From JAMOBE01 sp039908285 (GTDB lineage Bacteria > Pseudomonadota > Alphaproteobacteria > Rhodospirillales > Rhodospirillaceae), in the NCBI GenBank assembly GCA_039908285.1, contig JAMOBE010000075.1, forward strand, positions 1 to 17,808: 17,808 nucleotides of DNA, given 5' to 3'. This document shows positions 13,699 to 17,808 of this stretch, piece by piece. A program made the translations under genes and the position numbers. The notes under the pieces are model-generated. The model was given only the letters and a program-made list of their open reading frames with translations, was not told where the DNA came from and did no database searches. How positions within the stretch are numbered: position 1 is the stretch's first letter; every line of letters starts with the position of its first letter.

Positions 13699-14469
13699 AT
13701 GACCGCCATCAAGCCCCGTGCGGCGCTGATCACCGGCGCCGCCCATCGCATCGGACGGATGATCGCCCTTGATCTTGCCCGGCACGGCTGGACGGTCGCG
13801 GTCCACTGCCATGCGTCCACCGAGGCCGCCGAGGCCGTGGTGGCCCAGATCATCGACGCCGGTGGCACCGCCGCCAGCATCCAGGCCGATCTCTCCCGCG
13901 AGGCCGAGACGACGACGCTGGTGGACCGCACGGTGGAGGCCGTCGGGCCACTGGGGTGCCTGATCAACAATGCCTCGGTGTTCGAGGAGGATACGGCGCT
14001 GTCGGCCAGCCGTGAGACGTGGGACCTCCACATGGAAACCAACCTGCGGGCGCCGTTCGTGCTGAGCCAGGCCTTCGCCCGGCAACTGCCGGAGGAAGGA
14101 CGCGGCGCCGTCGTCAACATCCTGGACCAGCGGGTGTTCAGCCTGACGCCCTATTTCACCACCTACACCCTGAGCAAGACGGGTCTGTGGACCCTGACGC
14201 AGACGCTGGCCCTGGCGCTGGCGCCGCGTATTCGCGTCAACGCCATCGGCCCCGGCCCAGCCCTGCCCAGCCGCCGCCAGACCACGGAGCAGTTCGAGCG
14301 CCAGTGCCGCTCCATGCCGCTCGGCCGCGGCACCACGCCGCAGGAGATCGCCGATGCCGTGCGCTTCATCCTGGCGGCTCCGGCCATGACCGGGCAGATG
14401 ATCGCCCTCGACGGTGGCCAGCACCTGGGCTGGGCCCAGACCGGCGGCATCGGGGATCCCGGGGAATGA
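13699..14469 (+). CDS. Pteridine-reductase-type short-chain dehydrogenase (FolM/PTR1-like)
   Basis: This is a classical SDR of 256 residues, probably an NADPH-dependent dihydropteridine or dihydromonapterin reductase. The cofactor motif TGAAHRIG (12-19) has the arginine pattern of PTR1/FolM enzymes, and the NNAS motif is at 90-93. The usual catalytic serine is replaced by Asp143, with Tyr156 and Lys160 in YTLSK. The Asp-to-Tyr and Tyr-to-Lys spacings (13 and 4) equal those of Leishmania PTR1 (D181, Y194, K198). The ATGA overlap with folB supports a pterin role. ATG 13699 has no clear ribosome binding site. An in-frame ATG at 13633 lies inside the IS end, so the true start is uncertain. Other SDR substrates remain possible. 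Confidence 0.78.
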   Translation: MTAIKPRAALITGAAHRIGRMIALDLARHGWTVAVHCHASTEAAEAVVAQIIDAGGTAASIQADLSREAETTTLVDRTVEAVGPLGCLINNASVFEEDTALSASRETWDLHMETNLRAPFVLSQAFARQLPEEGRGAVVNILDQRVFSLTPYFTTYTLSKTGLWTLTQTLALALAPRIRVNAIGPGPALPSRRQTTEQFERQCRSMPLGRGTTPQEIADAVRFILAAPAMTGQMIALDGGQHLGWAQTGGIGDPGE

Positions 14470-14840
14470 CGGTCCGCACCGTGCGTCGTGTGTTCGTCCG
14501 CGACCTGCTCCTCGTCTGCTCCATCGGCGTCCACGCCCACGAGCACGACGCCCCGCAGCGGATTCGCCTCAATCTCGACCTTGCCGTGTGCGAGGACGAT
14601 GGACCCATCGCCGACGAGATCTCCAACGTCGTCTGTTACGAGGACATCGTCACCCGTGTGCGGGCCATCGTCGGCGAGGGCCATGTCCGGCTGGTGGAGA
14701 CCCTGGCCGACCGTATCGCCGCCGCCTGTCTTCAGGACACGAGGGTGCGGTCGGCCCGCGTGCGGGTCGAAAAGCTCGACGTCTTCGCCGACGCGGCCAG
14801 CGTTGGCGTCGAGATCGAGCGCCATAACCAGTTGGGTTGA
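14466..14840 (+). CDS. folB: Dihydroneopterin aldolase family protein
   Basis: FolB cleaves 7,8-dihydroneopterin to 6-hydroxymethyl-7,8-dihydropterin and glycolaldehyde in folate synthesis. The 124-residue product shows the family pattern: VRDLLLVCSIGVHAHEHDAP with the early Gly-Val-His/Glu region, central VCYEDIVTRV, VRLVETLADRIA, and closing VRVEKLDVFADAASVGVEIER with the conserved lysine. Length is normal (about 120). The start overlaps the SDR stop (ATGA), so translation is probably coupled. The related epimerase FolX and FolQ-type variants share the fold, and the partnership with a FolM-like reductase makes a monapterin role an alternative. Confidence 0.88.
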   Translation: MTVRTVRRVFVRDLLLVCSIGVHAHEHDAPQRIRLNLDLAVCEDDGPIADEISNVVCYEDIVTRVRAIVGEGHVRLVETLADRIAAACLQDTRVRSARVRVEKLDVFADAASVGVEIERHNQLG

Positions 14841-14918
14841 TATTCCTATTGTTTGCGCTGCAATATCCATGGTGTCCAGACTCCCCCGGAGCGAAGGCCT
14901 ATGCATCGGCAATGAAAG

Positions 14919-14927
14919 TTGTTCACA
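14919..14927 (+). promoter_or_regulatory. Weak DnaA-box-like site
   Basis: TTGTTCACA differs from the relaxed DnaA consensus TTWTNCACA at one position. It is listed only because a perfect box lies 200 bp away, with an AT-rich stretch between them. Confidence 0.25.
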
Positions 14928-15096
14928 TCCGCCGACGCGGTCCCAGACGGACCGCCGAGTCGCGGCCTGGTCCCGCTGGACGGTGAATTTTTGCGCTTGA
15001 CTTATTTTTTGTTGTTTAAAATCAACACGTTAAGTGTCTTGCCTATTTTCTGGGCAAACCGGTGAAAGCCCCGGATTGCCTGGAGGTGAGGGGGTC

Positions 15097-15288
15097 ATGC
15101 AGGGCATTGTCAACAGACTTATCCACAGATCCGGTGGATATTCCAGGCCGTTCGGACTGTCCGCGGGACGTTCCGCGGATGGCCGCGGTCCAGGGCGGAA
15201 CTATGACTGCCGTCATGTCTTTTCGGTGGGACTATGGCGCCTTGCCGTTGATCGTCTCCGGCGCTATGACAATGAGCAGTTGCCATGA
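15097..15288 (+). CDS. Possible small protein or leader peptide overlapping the uvrC start
   Basis: ATG 15097 is preceded by GGAGGTGAGGGGGTC, a purine-rich stretch complementary to the 16S tail, with GGAGG 10 bp from the ATG. The 63-residue product (starting MQGIVNRLIHRSGG, ending RRYDNEQLP) is basic and has no motif I know. Its TGA overlaps the uvrC ATG as ATGA. The uvrC start itself has only a poor ribosome binding site. This suggests translational coupling, but the frame could also be chance in GC-rich DNA. Confidence 0.35.
   Translation: MQGIVNRLIHRSGGYSRPFGLSAGRSADGRGPGRNYDCRHVFSVGLWRLAVDRLRRYDNEQLP
15119..15127 (+). promoter_or_regulatory. Consensus DnaA box
   Basis: TTATCCACA is an exact match to the classical DnaA binding consensus, in the intergenic region 158 bp upstream of uvrC. 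One perfect site of 9 bp can occur by chance. Binding or regulation is not shown. Confidence 0.45.
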
Positions 15289-17183
15289 GCGGAGTCGACG
15301 CGGATACGTCCGGAGTCGGCCTGGCCGTTCTGCAGGATGCGCTGAAGACCATGCCGGAGAGCCCCGGCGTCTATCGCATGCTGGATGCCCGCGGCGAGGC
15401 CCTGTACGTCGGCAAGGCCAAGAATCTGAAGAAGCGGGTGGTGGCCTACACCCGGCTTGAGCAGCTCCCCCTGCGGTTGCAGCGGATGGTTGTGCGAACG
15501 ACGACCGTGGAGGTGATCACCACCCATACCGAGGTGGAGGCGCTGCTGCTGGAAAGCAACCTCATCAAGCGCCTGAAGCCCCACTACAACATTCTTCTCC
15601 GCGACGACAAGTCGTTCCCCTACATCCTGATTTCCGGCGACCACCCGTGGCCGCGCATCGTCAAGCACCGTGGCGCCCGCTCGGCGCCGGGGGAATACTT
15701 CGGGCCGTTCGCCTCGGCGGGGGCGGTGAACCAGGCCCTGTCCATCCTGCAACGGGCCTTCCTGCTGCGCACCTGCGCCGATTCGGTGTTCGCGAGCCGC
15801 ACCCGGCCCTGTCTATTGCACCAGATCAGGCGCTGCGCCGCCCCCTGCGTCGGTCGGATCGATCGGGCCGGATACGACGCCCTGGTGGCCGAGGCCCGGG
15901 CCTTCCTGACGGGGCGCAGCAATCGCCTGCAGCAGGACCTGGCGGCCCGGATGGAGGAGGCGGCGGAGCGGCTCGACTTCGAGGCGGCGGCCATGTTCCG
16001 CGACCGCATCCGCGCCATGTCGAGCCTGCAGGCCCACCAGGACATCAACCTCCCGGGTCTCGACGATGCCGACGTCATGGCCATCCACCAGGGCGGCGGC
16101 CAGTCCTGCATCCAGGTCTTCTTCTTCCGGGCCGGGCACAACTACGGCAACCGATCCTATTTCCCGGCCCACGCCCAGGAGCAGGAGCCCGACGCGGTGC
16201 TGGCGGCGTTCATCGGCCAGTTCTATGACGACAAGACGCCCCCCCGCGTGGTTCTGGTGAGCCATCCCCTGCCCGAGCAGGACCTGATGGCCGAGGCCCT
16301 GACGGTCAAGGCCGGACAGCGGGTGCACATCGTCACCGCGCAGCGCGGCGACAAGCGCAAGGTGCTGGACAATGCCCTGACCAATGCCCGCGAGGCCCTG
16401 GGCCGCCGCCTGGCCGAAAGCGGCGCCCAGGCCCGGCTGCTGGAGGCCACGGCCGAGGTGTTCGCCCTCGACGGCCCGCCCGGGCGCATCGAGGTTTACG
16501 ACAACAGCCATATCTCCGGCACCCACGCCGTCGGCGCGATGATCGTCGCCGGGCCGGAGGGGCTGATGAAGGCGGCCTACCGGAAGTTCAACATCCGCAA
16601 TACCGATCTTTCGCCGGGCGACGACTACGGCATGATGCGCGAGGTGCTGGGCCGGCGCTTCGCCCGCGCCCTGAAGGAGGACCCCGACCACACCGGCGGA
16701 CAGTGGCCCGATCTGGTGCTGATCGACGGCGGCGTCGGCCAGCTCAACGTAGCCGTCGCCGTCCTGGCCGAGCTTGGCATCGGCGTTGGTAACGGCCTGG
16801 ATGGACAGGAGGGGGACGGGCAGATGGTGGTGGCGGCGATCTCCAAGGGACCCGACCGCAACGCCGGTCGCGAGCGCTTCCACCTGCCCGGCCGCGAGGC
16901 CTTCACCCTGCCGGCCAACCACCCGGTGCTGTACTTCCTCGAACGCCTGCGCGACGAGGCCCACCGCTTCGCCATCGGCAGCCACCGGGCGCGGCGCTCC
17001 CAGGCCATCGGCCGCTCGATTCTCGACGATATCCCCGGCATCGGCGCCCGCCGCAAGAAGGCCCTGCTCCACCATTTCGGGTCGGCGCGGGCGGTGGCGG
17101 AGGCTGGACTTGCGGATCTCGAGGCGGTTGAGGGAATCAGCGGCGCCATGGCAAAAAAAATCCATGACCACTTTCGTCCATGA
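15285..17183 (+). CDS. uvrC: Excinuclease ABC subunit C
   Basis: UvrC makes the 3' and 5' incisions in nucleotide excision repair after damage loading by UvrA/UvrB. The 632-residue protein is complete. It has an N-terminal GIY-YIG nuclease (GVY 28-30, YVGKAKNLKKRV from 41). A four-cysteine cluster at 164, 176, 184 and 188 has spacing 12-8-4, identical to the iron-sulfur cysteines known in E. coli UvrC. A UVR helical hairpin (about 205-240, RLDFEAAAMFRDRIRAM) follows. The RNase H-like nuclease contains DNSHISG (Asp406) and VLIDGGVGQLN. Tandem helix-hairpin-helix motifs close the protein (DDIPGIGARRKKALL and LEAVEGISGAMAKKI). The upstream small ORF overlaps its start by 4 bp. pgsA follows after a short gap, a common order in proteobacteria. 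Confidence 0.98.
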   Translation: MSGVDADTSGVGLAVLQDALKTMPESPGVYRMLDARGEALYVGKAKNLKKRVVAYTRLEQLPLRLQRMVVRTTTVEVITTHTEVEALLLESNLIKRLKPHYNILLRDDKSFPYILISGDHPWPRIVKHRGARSAPGEYFGPFASAGAVNQALSILQRAFLLRTCADSVFASRTRPCLLHQIRRCAAPCVGRIDRAGYDALVAEARAFLTGRSNRLQQDLAARMEEAAERLDFEAAAMFRDRIRAMSSLQAHQDINLPGLDDADVMAIHQGGGQSCIQVFFFRAGHNYGNRSYFPAHAQEQEPDAVLAAFIGQFYDDKTPPRVVLVSHPLPEQDLMAEALTVKAGQRVHIVTAQRGDKRKVLDNALTNAREALGRRLAESGAQARLLEATAEVFALDGPPGRIEVYDNSHISGTHAVGAMIVAGPEGLMKAAYRKFNIRNTDLSPGDDYGMMREVLGRRFARALKEDPDHTGGQWPDLVLIDGGVGQLNVAVAVLAELGIGVGNGLDGQEGDGQMVVAAISKGPDRNAGRERFHLPGREAFTLPANHPVLYFLERLRDEAHRFAIGSHRARRSQAIGRSILDDIPGIGARRKKALLHHFGSARAVAEAGLADLEAVEGISGAMAKKIHDHFRP

Positions 17184-17210
17184 GTCTAAAATCCCGTAGC
17201 GCCGCGTGAT

Positions 17211-17808
17211 ATGGGTGCGGGTGAACGAGTGCGGACGCGAGTGGTGACCAGTCTTCCCAACATCCTGACCTATTCCCGCATCGTCGTCATACCGCTGGTC
17301 CTCGGTACGTTCTATGTCGAGGGAGAGACCGCGCGCTGGGTGGCGTGCGGCCTGTTCGGCGCGGCGGCCATCACCGACTTCTTCGACGGCTACCTGGCGC
17401 GAAGCCGCAACCAGGTCTCGACCCTGGGGCGGTTTCTCGATCCCATCGCCGACAAGCTTCTGGTGTCGGCGGTGCTGCTGATGCTGGCCGGCTTCCATCG
17501 GATCAGCGAGGCGGCCTTCCTGCCGGCGGTCATCATCCTCTGCCGCGAAATCCTGGTCTCGGGGCTGCGCGAGTTCCTGGCCGAACTGCGGGTTCGCGTG
17601 CCGGTGACCCGTCTCGCCAAGTGGAAGACGGCATTCCAGTTCGTGTCCCTGCCGGTGCTGCTGGTGGGGGATGCCGGACCCGGTTTCCTCCCCGTGCAGG
17701 AGATTGGCGAGATCTGCCTGTGGGTGGCGGCGGCGTTGACGCTGATCACCGGCTATGACTACCTGAAGGCGGGGCTTCACCACCTGCGGGCTCCGGTCGA
17801 CGAGGGTG
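17211..17808 (+). CDS. pgsA: CDP-diacylglycerol-glycerol-3-phosphate 3-phosphatidyltransferase (3' end outside the window)
   Basis: PgsA is an inner-membrane enzyme that makes phosphatidylglycerophosphate, the precursor of phosphatidylglycerol and cardiolipin. The frame reads SLPNILTYSRIVVIPLVLGT and then DGYLARSRNQVSTLGRFLD, continuing PIAD. This fits the CDP-alcohol phosphotransferase signature DG-x2-AR-x8-G-x3-D-x3-D exactly. Several hydrophobic helices follow, ending near LWVAAALTLITGYDYLKAG. About 199 codons are present with no stop before the window edge, so little of the C-terminus is missing. The start is uncertain: ATG 17211 is used, but in-frame GTG codons at 17229, 17241 and 17244 are closer to the conserved start, and none has a strong ribosome binding site. 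The uvrC stop is 27 bp upstream. Confidence 0.94.
   Translation, partial: MGAGERVRTRVVTSLPNILTYSRIVVIPLVLGTFYVEGETARWVACGLFGAAAITDFFDGYLARSRNQVSTLGRFLDPIADKLLVSAVLLMLAGFHRISEAAFLPAVIILCREILVSGLREFLAELRVRVPVTRLAKWKTAFQFVSLPVLLVGDAGPGFLPVQEIGEICLWVAAALTLITGYDYLKAGLHHLRAPVDEG

Larger units (their letters stand above)
14841..15284. other. 444-bp intergenic region upstream of uvrC
   Basis: After folB there is a 7-bp GC hairpin (GCGGTCC/GGACCGC, 14937-14955), then an AT-rich stretch (about 14987-15055) containing TTGACT (14997-15002) and TAAAAT (15017-15022), spaced too closely for a standard promoter. A DnaA-box consensus (15119-15127) and a weaker one (14919-14927) are present. The right half is GC-rich and contains the 63-codon ORF described separately. 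Confidence 0.5.

Noticed and set aside
14841..15284. Possible chromosomal replication origin (AT-rich stretch plus DnaA boxes)
   Set aside because: Only one consensus box and one weak box, and the gene neighbourhood (folB, uvrC) is not a known oriC context.
15813..17783. Minus-strand frame of 656 codons opposite uvrC and pgsA
   Set aside because: Antisense shadow; uvrC and pgsA carry full catalytic motifs on the plus strand.

Overview
The window looks like a chromosomal segment of a GC-rich alphaproteobacterium, most likely Rhodospirillales (Magnetospirillum or a relative). This is inferred from base composition, the DUF2336 protein, the ihfB-lapA pair and the uvrC-pgsA pair. No species-level marker is present. 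It mixes housekeeping genes with patches of mobile-element debris.

Left part (1-6300). The window opens with the 3' end (domains V and VI) of a group II intron. A minus-strand tRNA-Lys(CTT) follows, with its own promoter and a strong downstream hairpin, then a decayed IS66-type left end. A two-gene minus-strand heavy-metal efflux unit comes next: an HlyD/CusB-type periplasmic adaptor, then a CzcA/CusA-type RND permease, 4 bp apart. Both proteins are unusual. The adaptor carries an extra N-terminal periplasmic domain and a second membrane passage. The permease runs in frame into a small domain that has its own signal-peptide-like segment. His-rich motifs recur in both, and no outer-membrane TolC/CzcC-type partner lies in the window. 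A 20-bp motif occurs in inverted orientation at the two ends of the unit.

Middle (6300-8415). A clearly AT-richer sulfotransferase-family gene (minus strand) sits between inverted repeats and an ISNCY-like insertion-sequence remnant with recognisable terminal repeats, which suggests horizontal acquisition.

Core plus-strand genes (8415-14840). These are galE, ihfB, lapA, a PAS-PAS-GAF-GGDEF diguanylate cyclase, a DUF2336 protein, a second and shorter copy of the same IS remnant, a pteridine-reductase-type SDR (folM/PTR1-like) and folB. The last two overlap by 4 bp and form a pterin/folate unit.

Right end (14841-17808). A 444-bp intergenic region contains an AT-rich stretch, a perfect DnaA-box consensus and a 63-codon ORF whose stop overlaps the uvrC start. 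It is followed by complete uvrC (nucleotide excision repair) and pgsA (phosphatidylglycerophosphate synthase), which runs off the window.

I see no CRISPR array, no recognised defence system and no complete mobile element. The least conventional content is the architecture of the efflux proteins and the pair of IS remnants that share breakpoints.
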